From contig NZ_JAGHZS010000010.1 of the NCBI RefSeq assembly GCF_017745275.1, forward strand, positions 186,001-250,000: a DNA stretch of 64,000 bases. Reading direction: 5' to 3'. The translations under genes and the position numbers were made by a program. The notes beneath the pieces are model-generated. The model had not been told where the DNA came from, did no database searches, and was given only the letters and a program-made list of their open reading frames with translations. This DNA comes from Chitinophaga sp. (GTDB lineage Bacteria > Bacteroidota > Bacteroidia > Chitinophagales > Chitinophagaceae). Of this stretch, positions 27,791-40,400 are shown piece by piece (position 1 is the first letter of the stretch; the number at the start of each line of letters is the position of its first letter).

Positions 27791-29413
27791 ATGAGTGAAA
27801 AAAAATTTTATCTCAAGCCCAACGTTGTTTTTGAACCATTGGTAGACAGATGGTATGCCTGGAGCCATTTAATATCTCCGGCTACTACTGCCATGAATGT
27901 ATTAGGAAGACATCTTTCTATCATCGATTCTTTTATCATGGCGCCATCCATCCATGTGGAAGCAGTAGCCAACCCTAAAATGAAAGGTGGTCCGTTCATG
28001 GACATACCTGCAGAAAAACTGGAAGCAGTGAAGCAGCTAAAAGCTGAAACCCTCAGTCGCCAGGAAGAGGTGATCCAGTTTGCAAAAGCAGTGAAGGAGT
28101 TGGATAAGTTGTTAGCTGCGGAAGCTACCGGGTTTGGACTGGAAGCATTATATGAAAAAGTGCCGTCGTTATTGAAAGGGCTGGTAGAATTATATTATGA
28201 CCGTAACAATAACGCCGATTTTCGCTTCTTTGAATCTCTCTTGTATAAGAGTAAATTTTATAACAAATCAGCCCAGAGTATGGCGTTCTGGATTACAGAT
28301 AATGATCACCGCCCGTTTTGCCTCAGCACTCCCCGCCTGGATGATGCCCATGTATTACATCTCCCGATACCTTTTGAACATCCGGGGATTGATGCATTGG
28401 CTAAAATGAAGCGTACCCCGCAAACAATCAGCTACATCAGGGATATTTTAAAGATTGCGCCGGAACAGGAAGCCTTGTTTAACAGCTTCTTTACGGAAAC
28501 ACCGCCGCCGGCATATAAAAAATATACCGGCGATAAAATCCGCATGCGTTATTTCGGGCATGCATGTATACTGGTAGAAACAAAAGATGTAAGTATCCTG
28601 GTAGATCCACTGGTGAGCTACTATGGATATGATTCAGACCTGGAACATTTCTCCGATGCCGACTTGCCGGATGTGATAGACTACGTGCTGATTACACATA
28701 ATCACCAGGACCACGTTTTATTCGAAACATTACTACCGCTACGGCATAAAATCAAAAACCTGATTGTACCACGCACCTGCAGTGGTAAACTGGAAGATCC
28801 GGACCTGAAGCTGATGTTTAATAACGTTGGCTTTAACAATGTAGTGGCGATAGATGAAATGGAAACCATTGAGTTTGCAGATACTGCTATTACAGGTCTG
28901 CCTTTTACAGGGGAACACAGTGACCTGTGTATTCTGACAAAAGCTTGTTACCTGGTGCAGATCAGCGACTTTAAGTTGTTGTTCCTGGCTGATTCCAGGA
29001 TTGTTGAATCGGCATTATACAAACACATTCACCGGCAAACCGGCGATGTGGATGTCATGTTTCTTGGGATGGAATGCGATGGTGCACCACTTACCTGGTT
29101 GTATGGTCCATTGCTGACAAAGAAAATCACCCGCGAACAGGACGGCAGCCGCAGGCTGGCAGGTTCTGATTGTTCCAAGGGAATGGCCCTCGTAGATATA
29201 TTCAAACCAAAAGAGGCATATGTATATGCCATGGGAATGGAACCCTGGTTGGAATTTATCAGTAGTATTCAGTATACAGATGAATCCAATCCTATTATTC
29301 AATCCAACAGGCTCGTGAAGCTCTGCCAGGAAAAGGGAATGATAGCGGAGCGGTTATATGGAGAGAAGGAATTACTGTATGAACGTAAAGAAAACCTTGT
29401 AGCAGCGCAATAA
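27791..29413 (+). CDS. CmlA-type diiron beta-hydroxylase of carrier-bound amino acids
   Basis: Predicted dinuclear-iron oxygenase that hydroxylates the beta-carbon of an aminoacyl-PCP, as CmlA does in chloramphenicol biosynthesis. Its 540 aa are close to CmlA. The N-terminal about 240 residues are the CmlA-specific domain (KPNVVFEPLVDRWYAWSHLI). The rest is a metallo-beta-lactamase fold. His303-x-His305-x-Asp307-His308 (THNHQDH), Glu375 (TGEHSDL) and Asp401 (LADSRI) match the CmlA iron ligands as I recall them (305, 307, 309, 310, 377, 403) with a constant offset of two. It ends 78 bases before the first megasynthase, so it is part of the cluster. Which residue it hydroxylates is unknown; one of the Asp modules is a plausible target. 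Confidence 0.85.
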   Translation: MSEKKFYLKPNVVFEPLVDRWYAWSHLISPATTAMNVLGRHLSIIDSFIMAPSIHVEAVANPKMKGGPFMDIPAEKLEAVKQLKAETLSRQEEVIQFAKAVKELDKLLAAEATGFGLEALYEKVPSLLKGLVELYYDRNNNADFRFFESLLYKSKFYNKSAQSMAFWITDNDHRPFCLSTPRLDDAHVLHLPIPFEHPGIDALAKMKRTPQTISYIRDILKIAPEQEALFNSFFTETPPPAYKKYTGDKIRMRYFGHACILVETKDVSILVDPLVSYYGYDSDLEHFSDADLPDVIDYVLITHNHQDHVLFETLLPLRHKIKNLIVPRTCSGKLEDPDLKLMFNNVGFNNVVAIDEMETIEFADTAITGLPFTGEHSDLCILTKACYLVQISDFKLLFLADSRIVESALYKHIHRQTGDVDVMFLGMECDGAPLTWLYGPLLTKKITREQDGSRRLAGSDCSKGMALVDIFKPKEAYVYAMGMEPWLEFISSIQYTDESNPIIQSNRLVKLCQEKGMIAERLYGEKELLYERKENLVAAQ

Positions 29414-29491
29414 CAGACCCACTCAACGATTGCGCTATGCTGTTTACAACAATAATAGATCACAAACACAGATAATAAATTGCCGTACTTT

Positions 29492-31480
29492 ATGGAGAAA
29501 TTACCGCGACCCCAAACGTTGCCCGAGATATTATTGCGGAGAAAGGATGTTAAAGAGAAAGGCATCACTTTTATTTCGGGGAGTAATAACGAAGAATTTC
29601 TTTCTTATCAGCAGCTGTATACAAAAGCGGTATCCTGGCTGGGGTTTCTGCAGGACAGCGGATTGAAACCCGGTGATGAACTGGTGTTACAGATAGAAGA
29701 CCATAAAACATTTTTACAGATCTTTTGGGCTAGCATCCTGGGTGGTATTATTCCGGTGCCGGTAGCAGTTACCTATCAAGGTGAAAATGCACAGAAACTG
29801 TTTAAAATACGCACGTTTTTAAATAACCCCACCTTATTTACAAACGCTGTTCACCACGAAAAACTAACTACCACAGCATTTGCAGATAATACCGTTGAAG
29901 AGCATCGTTTTGAAAAAGTATTGTTTGCGGAAGAGTTGGAGGGTTATACCGGTACCGGGGAAATATACCCGGCAACGCCGGATACGATTGCTTTTCTGCA
30001 ATTTTCTTCCGGGTCAACCGGCAACCCCAAGGGGGTGGTGCTTACCCACAAAAACCTGGTCACCAATATTTACGCCGCTACCGCTGCACAGCAGCTAAAT
30101 GAAAACGACAGTCATCTTAGCTGGATGCCGCTCACCCATGATATGGGATTGATTGGTTTTCATCTTTACCCCATTGGCATCGGCGTGGATCAATATCTCA
30201 TGCCTACTGATTTGTTTATAAGGAATCCATTGTTATGGTTGCAGAAAGTGTCTGAGCACCGGGTAACGATTACCTGTTCTCCCAACTTCGGATATAAATA
30301 TTACCTGAATCAGTTTACAACTGAGAAAGGGAAAGGATTGGATCTTTCCTGTGTGAAGGCCTTGCTGAATGGCGCCGAGCCGGTGTCTGCAGCATTATGC
30401 CGCACGTTCATGGATACACTCCGGCCATTTCAACTCCATCCACTGGCAATGTGTGCAGGATATGGACTGGCGGAGGCTACGCTGGAAGTTACCTGGCCAG
30501 GTTTACGCAAGCCATTAAAGACGATCACTGTTCAGCGGGATGCTTTGACAATAGGGCAATCTGTAACTGTACAACGGTCAAATGAAAATATTAAAGACAG
30601 TGTGGAAATTGTGAACATGGGATATGTGATTGATGGCGTGGCAGTGCGTGTTTGTAATGAACAGGAAAAAGAACTGCCGGATGGCCACATGGGTATCCTA
30701 TGGATCCGGGGAGATGCCGTGACCCGTCGTTATTACAACAACGAGGCGGCCACAAAAGCAACCATCTCAAAGGATGGGTGGCTGAATACCGGTGATACCG
30801 GCTTTTTCCTGAAGGGTGATTTATTCGTTATTGGCCGGGTGAAGGATATCATTTTTGTCAATGGAGGCAACGTGTATCCACATGATGTAGAAACTACACT
30901 TGAACAGCTTGAAGGCATAGAAACTGGTAAAGTAGTGGTTTGTGGCGTACCGGATGAAGAAACAGGGACAGAAGCTATCGTGGTATTTCTGTTACACAAA
31001 TCTTCTGTCCGGAAGTTCCTGCCTGTTATTGGCCAGGTAAAAAGATTTGTTGCTGCCAAACTGGGGCTCGAAGTAAAACATGTACTGCCGGTAAGAAAAG
31101 TACCTAAAACAACCAGTGGTAAAGTAAAACGCTACCTTTTTGTGGAAGACTACCGGAAAGGGGTATACGATGACGTTTTGCGCGAAATAGCAGCGGAGGG
31201 CAAACTGGTACAGGAGGAAGTACCAGTACCGGTTGCTGCACCGGCCGTTAGTCAGCAGGAGGTGAAGGTTATCCGCCAATGGCTGATACAGTGGCTGCAA
31301 GAGCGACTTAAGCTCACTGCCGCAGATATTGCCGCAGAACGATCTTTTGCAGAGTATGGTGTTACCTCTATGCAGGCGGTTCTATTGGCCGCAGATCTGG
31401 AAACTTTATTGGGTGCGCCTGTTGATAAAACAGTCATCTATAATTTTTCTACCGTGGCCACTTTATCCCAGCACCTTGCT
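29492..31480 (+). other. Loading region: fatty acyl-AMP ligase plus ACP1
   Basis: The FAAL domain covers residues about 1-565, with the AMP motif FSSGSTGNPKGVVLTHKNL near 170 and GRVKDIIFVNGGNVYPHDVE near 450. It adenylates a free fatty acid and passes it to ACP1 without CoA. ACP1 (about 585-660) carries Ser626 in YGVTSMQAVLL; the DSL triad is replaced by VTS. Chain length cannot be read from sequence. Confidence 0.88.
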
Positions 31481-34400
31481 GCCACCGGAAAAGTGCCGGT
31501 GATCAAAAAAGCAGCAACAAATGATGTTCCTGAAGTAACAGACAACAGGGTGGCAGTAGTGGGGATCGGGTGCCGTTTTCCCGGCGGTATAGATACGCCG
31601 GAAGCGTTCTGGAACTTATTGTCTGAACAGCGTAGTGGCGTTACCGTTGTACCGCAACATCGCTGGAATGTGGACGACTATTTTAGTAGTGATGAAGAGG
31701 CGTTGGGGAAGATGTATACCCGTACCGGTGGTTTTATAGACCAGGTAGATCAGTTTGACCCCTTGTTTTTTGGTATCTCTCCAAGAGAAGCGGTGGGCAT
31801 GGATCCGCAGCAACGTTTATTGCTGGAGGTGTGCTGGGAGGCATTGGAACATGCAGGTATTCAGCCATCTGCGCTGAAAGGCAGCAACACCGGTATTTTC
31901 ATTGGAATGGGTACGGATGATTATCAGCAAATTGTTCATCAACATACTCCGCCCGCATTATTTGAAGATGCATTTAGCAGTCTTGGGTTGGAAAGAAGTA
32001 TCGCAGCAGGCAGGTTGGCATACGTATTGGATTTTCACGGCCCGGTGGTGCAGTCAGATACCGCTTGTTCTTCTTCGTTACTGAGTATACACCAGGCTTG
32101 TCAGCACCTGTTGCTGGGAGAATGTTCGGTGGCGCTTGCCGGCGGTGTAAACCTGATGCTGGCACCGGAAACCAGTATCCGCTTATGCCGGATGAAGGCA
32201 TTGTCGCCTTCCGGTCAATGTAAAACTTTTGATGATAGTGCAGATGGTTATGTGAGAGGAGAGGGCGCAGGTATCGTAGTGTTAAAGCGCTATGATAAGG
32301 CCCTGGCAGATGGGGATAATATTCTGGCGGTGATCCGTGGTTCGGCGGTGAATCACGATGGCGCCAGCAACGGGCTTACTGCTCCCAATGGTATTGCACA
32401 ACAGCAACTGATAGAAAAGGCATTGGAGCACGCAGGCGTTGCTGCGCACACAGTGCAATATGTAGAAACACATGGTACCGGCACTAAATTGGGAGACCCG
32501 GTAGAAGTACAGGCGCTCCACGCGGTTTATGGCCGTTCCCGTTCTGCAGGCCAGCCATTGCTGGTCGGGGCGGTGAAAACAAATATCGGGCACCTGGAAG
32601 CTGCTGCCGGTATTGCCGGATTTATAAAAACGGTATTAAGCCTGCAGCATCAACAATTGCCGGCTATATTGAATTATCATACGCCTAATCGCTTTATTCC
32701 CTGGAAGGATATTTCCGTGAAAGTGGTTGACAAATCAATAGCCTGGGAACCCGGCGTTGCTGGTAGAAGGGCCGCTGTCAGCTCATTTGGATTAAGTGGT
32801 ACCAATGTGCATGTGATCCTGGAGGAAGCGGTTACCCCAACAGCTGTTCAGCCGGAGAAAGTTGTACGACCGGCATATCCATTGCTGTTGTCTGCTAAAA
32901 CACCGGCAGCGCTGAAAGAACTTGCCGGCAAATATGATACGTTTTTAGCGGGATCATTGGCAGATATAGCGGACATCTCTTACAGCAGTGCATTCACCCG
33001 GGAGCATTTCCCTCACCGGGCTGCACTGGCAGTTACCGATCCGCAGCAGGCGCGGGAGCAGTTGCAGGCTTTTATCGCCCATCCTTTTGCCAGCCAGGTG
33101 GTAACAGGAAATACACACCAGCCACCGGGACAACTGGTATGGTTATTCAGCGGTGGTGGCTCCCAATACTGGGGTATGGGGCGCGACCTTTATGAAAACA
33201 ATTCCATCTTTAAAAATATTATTGATCACTGTGACGGCTATCTGAAAACCTGCTGGGGCATGTCATTAACAGATCTTTTGTATAAAAAAGATAAAGACGA
33301 AGCCAACACGCTTTTATTACAGATGACCTATTTCCAGCCGGCTATTTTCGCGATTTCCTGTGCATTATCTGCCGTATGGAAATCCTGGGGCATTACCCCG
33401 GATATAGTGGCGGGACATAGTGTGGGTGAATATGCTGCGGCTTATGTGGCAGGCGTATTTAGCTTGGATGACGGCCTGAAACTGGTAACAGAAAGAGCCA
33501 GGCTAATGCAGTCTGTGAAAGAGCCGGGCGCAATGGCTACCATTTTTGCCACAGAAGAGATGGTGTCGGAAGCGATCCGGCCTTACGAAAATGACCTCAC
33601 TATTGCCGCAGTAAATGGTCCGGCGCTCACCGTTATTTCCGGCAAGAAAAAAGCGATCGGCGCTGCATTGCAATCCCTGCAACAAGCCGGCGTTAATGCC
33701 CGGGAACTGCTGATTGCACATGCTTCTCATTCTCCACTCATGGAGCCGATACTGAAAGAATTCCGGGAGGTAGCCACAACGATCAGGTATCATCAGCCTT
33801 CCCTGCAACTGGTATCAAACGTAACGGGTAATGTGGTGACCAATGAAGTGACCCATGCCGACTATTGGTGCCGGCATATTGTTTTACCGGTTCAGTTTTT
33901 CAAGAGTATCCAAACTATTAATGCCCTGGGTGGGCAGGTGCTGATGGAATTAGGTCCGCAACCTAACCTGCTATCGATGGTGCAGTTATCGGCTTCCTAT
34001 GAGGAAGATTGCCTGTTGCCTGCCATGCACATGGACAAATCTTCGTGGAGCACCATGTTGCGCTGCCTGATGTCGCTCTATACAAAAGGAATACCGGTTA
34101 ACTGGCCTGCGTTTTACGATAGCCCGGGTTACCGGAAGGTATCCTTACCTACTTATGCTTTTCACCGGCAACCTTACTGGATTGATGTGGCAGCAACGCA
34201 TCCATCTCTCCCTGCCCCTCCTACACATAAATCATCGGTTATGACGGAAACAAAACAAGCGCCTGCAGATCAGCGTTCAGCTGTATTGGCGGATGTAGCT
34301 GGTATATTTGGTAGTCTCCTTAAAATACCGCCTGCAGAAATTAATATTAATACCCGCTTCCTGGAACTGGGAGCAGACTCCCTGATACTGGCCAGTGCGG

Positions 34401-37400
34401 TACGCAAAATAGAAAAGAAGTATGGCCTGAATTTTACGATCCGCCAGTTGTTCGAAACCATAACTTCCCTGGATCTGATGGCCGGCTATATTATGGAACA
34501 TTCCGGCAACCTACCTGCGCCGGAAGTAGCAGTAGTAGCAGCGCCCGTAACATCGGTGGTGAATACGGCGCCTGCAGTGGCATCGTTACCGGCGGTGAAT
34601 GCTCCCGTTGTTGCTGCTAACACAGATCCTTCCCTGACACAGCGTCTTTTTAATATCGTAGAGCAGCAGCTGCAATTGTTGTCTGCACAGTTGGGAACTG
34701 CCCAGCCGCTGCCTGCAGTGTCGTTGCCTGTACCCGTTCCCGCACCTGCATTGGCAAATAATACGACCCCTGTAAGGGCAACTGTTGCATTGCCACAAAA
34801 CGGAACGATTGGCGAAGCGCCTAAAAAGCATGCATCCATTTTTCCCAAAATGGAAAAGAAGCCGGGACAAACAGGGTATAGTGCAGCTCAACAGGCATAC
34901 CTGGATGCTTTCATTCAACGCTATAATGCAAAAACAAAAACGTCCAAAGCGCTTACACAACAATACCGGCCGGTGCTGGCGGATAACCGCGCTTCAGCAG
35001 GGTTCCGTTTCTCTACAAAAGAATTGGTATACCCGATTTTGGCAGCCTCCTCCCAGGGCGCTACCATTACGGATGTGGATGGCAACAAGTATGTTGATCT
35101 GGCAATGGGTTTTGGAGTAGACCTGCTCGGGCATTGTCCACCTGCCGTGATGACGGCTTTGCAGCAACAGTTACAACAGGGATTTCAACTCGGTCCGCAA
35201 ACGCCGCTGGCAGGACAGGCAGCTACGCTGGTAACAAAGCTTACCGGCATGGAGCGCGCCAGTTTCCATAACTCCGGAACAGAGGCAGTAATGACTGCTA
35301 TCAGGCTGGCACGTACGGTAACGGGAAGAAAGAAAATCGCGGTTTTTGCAGGCGCCTACCATGGTCATTTCGATGGTACGCTGGCTGCACCCGAGGACCT
35401 GGAAAGAACCCATGCAGGTGTACCGATGGCGCCGGGTATTGTAGAGAATATGGTGGCGGACGTATTGGTATTTGATTATCATCATCCGGATGTAGTGGAA
35501 CATATCAGGGCGCATGCGCACGAGCTGGCGGCATTGGTGGTGGAACCGGTACAGAGCCGTCGTCCCGGGTATCAGCCCAAAGCCTTGCTGCATGAGTTAC
35601 GAAGTATGACGGCAGCAGAAAATGTTGCGCTGATCTTTGATGAAATGATCACCGGTTTCAGGATTCACCCCGGAGGTGCACAGGCGCATTTTGGTGTACG
35701 AGCCGACCTGGCTACTTACGGTAAAATTGCCGGCGGAGGATTACCGATTGGTATCATTGCGGGCAGCAGCCGCTTTATGAATGCATTAGATGGCGGTATA
35801 TGGCAGTATGGTGATGATTCGTACCCGGCAGTAGACACTACTTTCTTTGCTGGTACTTTCTGTAAGCATCCGCTGAGTATGGCATCCTCGCTGGCATTGC
35901 TACAGGAACTGGATCGGAGAGGACCTGCTTTGCAACAACAACTGAATATACGTACTACCCGTTTGGTACAGGATATATCTGCCTTCTTCGAAGAAAACCA
36001 GGTGCCGATACAGATACATAGTTTTGGCTCCCTGTTTTATTTTGCTATCAACACTAATATGGATCTGTTCTTCTATCACCTGCTTGAAAAAGGGGTGTAC
36101 ATATGGGAAGGACGTACCTGCTTTTTATCTGATGCCCATTCGGATGAAGACATTGATTTTATTGCCAGATCTATCAAGGATAGTATCCGGGAGCTGCAAC
36201 AGGCCGGATTTTTACCCACTCCTGCGGTGGCCACCGAACCGGTATCTGCACAGATAACCACAGAGATGTTGAATAGCGCGCCCGCACCGGTAAAGCTGCA
36301 ACAGCGGCCGGCACGCATCCCTGTTTCGTTTAGCCAGGAACGTTTGTGGTTTGTACACCTGCTGGAAGGTAGTGTGCAATATCATGTTCCGATGTTGTTG
36401 AAGATAAAAGGAAAACTGAATACCAGGGTGCTGCGTTATGCATTACAGGATATTGTGAACCGTCATGAGATCCTGAGAACGGTGATAGATGCCAGTGGCG
36501 ATGAGGTAGCACAGCGTATACTTGATAAAAACCGTTGGCAGCTCAGGATAACTAATGTAGATTTTGATGTGGAAGATGCCGGCGCTTTGTCTGCTTATAT
36601 TACTCCGCTCATAGATCAACCTTTTGATTTGCAGCAGGATCATATGCTGCGCGGCGACTTGTTACGTTTTTCAGAGGAAGAATACCTGTTGGTGCTGACA
36701 GCGCATCACATCTCGTTTGACGGATTGTCGGCCGACATTGTTTTATTGGAATTGCTCGCATTATATGAAGCATATCTCAATGGCAGCAAAACCAATTTAA
36801 CGCCATTACGCCTGCAATATGCTGATTACGCCATATGGCTGCGTTCTCCGTTGGTGACCGCCATGCTGGATGAAAAACTCAACTACTGGAAAGAACGGCT
36901 GGCGGGTGTATCACCCATAAATTTACCGCTTGACTATGCGCGCCCTGCGATACAAACTACCAATGGAGACATTGTAACATTGGCGCTGGACAGGGAATTG
37001 ATTCAGCAGGTATTGAAACTTTGCCCGCAGCAGGAGGTAACGTTATATATGCTATTGCTCACCACTTTTAAGGTGCTTTTATATCGCTATACCGGTCAGG
37101 AAGATATTTGTATAGGAAGCCCTACTGCGGGCAGAATGCGCGAAGAAGAAGAGGAACTGATAGGGTTCTTTGTAAATACCCTGGTGTTGCGTAGTGACCT
37201 GAGTAATAATCCATCATTCGCCACATTGTTAAAGCAGGTGAAACAAACGTTGTTATCTGCTTACGACTACCAGGAAGTTCCCTTCGAAAAAATAGTAGGT
37301 GCAGTAGTGAAGAACAGGGAGCAGGACAGGAACCTTTTACAGCAGGTGATATTCGGGCTGGAGAAAACCCCGGACTTTGCTACATTAAAACTGGGTGAAG

Positions 37401-40400
37401 CCACCTTATCGCAGCAGTTGTTGGGTAGAACCACCACGATGGCGGACCTTAATTTTTACATACTGGAAAATCCGGATGGTTCGCTGGTGGCCAATATAGA
37501 ATACTGCACAGACCTGTTTAAGAAAGAAACTATCACCCGGATGCTGCTGCACTATGAACAGCTGTTGCGTGCGGTGGTGGTATCACCGGAGCAGCGGATC
37601 GGAGCATTACCGATGCTAACGGCAGCAGAGCAGCAACTGCTAACCATAGGGTTTAACAATACCGCTGTTAATTATCCAACTGATAAAACAGCGATCGCAT
37701 TATTTGAAGCACAGGCTGCCCGTATTCCGGATGCAGCAGCCTTGCTGTTTGAAGAGGCAAAGCTGACCTACCGGCAGTTGAATGAGCAGGCGGGACAGCT
37801 GGCGCATCACCTGCAGCACAACGGGGTGAAAGCCGGCGCATTGGTACCGGTGTGCATAGAACGATCCCTGGAGATGATTGTCACCATCCTGGCGATTATG
37901 AAAACCGGCGCCGCTTATGTGCCTATTGACCCTGACTATCCAACAGACCGTATCAGTTATGTGCTGGACGATACTATGGCAAGCGTGTTGGTCACCTCCA
38001 GGGCTTGCGCAGCTAAACTGCCCGTAAAAGATTTTTTACGCATTATTATCCTGGAAGATGAGCGGGAGTTGATAGCAAAACACCCGGTTACTTCACCGGC
38101 AACGGTACTCCGGCCGGAAGATCTTGCGTATGTGATTTATACCTCCGGTTCTACCGGCAAGCCAAAAGGCGTAATGATTGAACACCGGGGCCTGGTGAAC
38201 CTGGCATTGAGTCAACGGGAAGCATTACGACTGAAAGAAGGCACCCGTTCTCTGCAGTTTGCATCGCTGGGTTTTGATGCTTCCTGCTATGAGATATTCA
38301 ATACCTTACTAAGTGGCGGTATACTCGTGTTACCTGCAAAAAATGATTTGCTGTCTGCAGAAAATTTTGCAGCACTGGTAAACAAACACCAGGTAGAAGT
38401 AGTCACGTTACCGCCTTCTTATCAGCATACCATCAAACATGTGCTGGGACCGGTAAAAACCATCGTATCTGCCGGTGAGGCTATGATGCTGGAAGATGCA
38501 AAGGAAATGATGTCGGACGGCGTAAGGCTCATCAATGCCTACGGCCCCACTGAAAATACGGTGTGTACCAGTCTTACAGACCAACCTATTCTCGAAAATG
38601 ATGTAGTGGTGATTGGTAAGCCCATAGCCAATGTACAGGTATACCTGCTTGATATCAATGATGGACTGGCTCCGTTAGGTGTTACCGGGGAAATTTGTGT
38701 GGGCGGTGCAAACCTGGCGCGTGGTTACCTGCACCGGGACGAGCTCACGGCAGAGAAGTTTATCCCCAACCCATTCCGGGATACACCGGGCAACAGGTTA
38801 TACCGCACCGGCGACCTTGGCCGCTGGCTGCCGGATGGAAATATTGAATACCTCGGTCGTAAGGATGACCAGGTAAAGATCCGCGGCTATCGCATAGAGT
38901 TGGGAGAAATAGAAAGTGTGATGTTGAAATGTGCACTGATCAGCCAGGCTGTAGTATTGGCAAGGGCCGATGATACAGGGAATAAACGCCTCATTGGTTA
39001 TATAGTTCCTAATGGCGAATTTGACAAAGCCGGCATCATTGCTTACCTGAAAGACTGGCTGCCTGATTATATGATTCCGGCGTTACTGGTTCCACAGGAA
39101 GCATTCCCGGTAACAGTAAATGGAAAGATCGACCGGAAGGCGTTGCCTGATCCGGATGTAACGGAGTCACGTACCAGCATATACGAAGCAGCCCAGGATG
39201 AGATGCAGGCAGCCATTGCCGGTATCTGGCAGGAATTGCTGGGAGTAGAACGGGTAGGCATACACGACAATTTCTTTGAACTCGGGGGCGATTCTATTAT
39301 TATTATCCAGGTGGTAAGCCGCGCGAGACGTTTGGGGTACATGTTGCAGGTAGGAGATCTGTTTACACACCCAACTATTGCAAAGCTTTCAGGGTTACTG
39401 GCATCGCAGCAAAGTATTGAAGTGGCGCAGGCAGAAACCGTGCAGGAAGGTAGTATCGGGCTATTGCCGATACAGGAGTGGTATTTCGGAAAAAATAATA
39501 CCGATGCACATTACAACCAGAGCATCTTACTGACAGTAGATAAAAAGATAGTACCTGCAAGGATATCTGCGGCTGTTGCGGCCCTGACGCGCTACCATGA
39601 TGCGCTTCGTTATACTTACCAGCATAACAACGGGGAATGGGAGCAGTTGGATGGTGTGCAGGAAGGTAGCGTAGAGATCATAGATCTGCAGGCGATTGCA
39701 CCGGAGAAATTGGCAGCGCAGATACATCAGCATGGAGAAAGAATACAGGGAAGCCTGGATATAAAACAGGGTAAGCTCGTACAGGCGGCCCTGTTATTGA
39801 CTCCTGCCAGTGAATCACATCACCGCCTGCTGCTGGTGATTCATCACCTGGTAGTAGATGGCGTGTCCTGGCGTATTATACTGGATGATCTGCAGCTTTT
39901 GCTAAAGAAGGCCAACGTAAATAATGAGTTGGAAGTATTGGGAAGAAAGAGCAGCTCTTATCGCCAGGCATATGACGCCTTGCTGAAGTATAGCCGGAAA
40001 GAGCGGTTGCTGGGCCAGCACAATTACTGGCAGCAAATAGTACAGGGATATATTCCTTTGCGCACCACTACTGGTTATGAAGGTAGGATTACGATGGCAG
40101 ATACCGGTTTGCATGTGGTGCGGCTCAACGCCCTTCAAACACAACGCCTGTTGAAAGAAGTACCTGCTGCTTATCATACAGAGATCAACGATATTTTACT
40201 GGCAGCGCTGGCGCTCACCCTGGCAGAATGGAATGGCAGGGGAGAGGTGTCCATTGGCCTGGAAGGGCATGGACGGGAAGATGCCGTGCTGGGCATTGAT
40301 ACCAGCCATACTGTTGGCTGGTTTACCAATTTATATCCGGTGCTCCTGCAGTTGCCCGCAGACAGCTCTCCGGGCAACCTGCTGAAAGAAGTAAAAGAGC

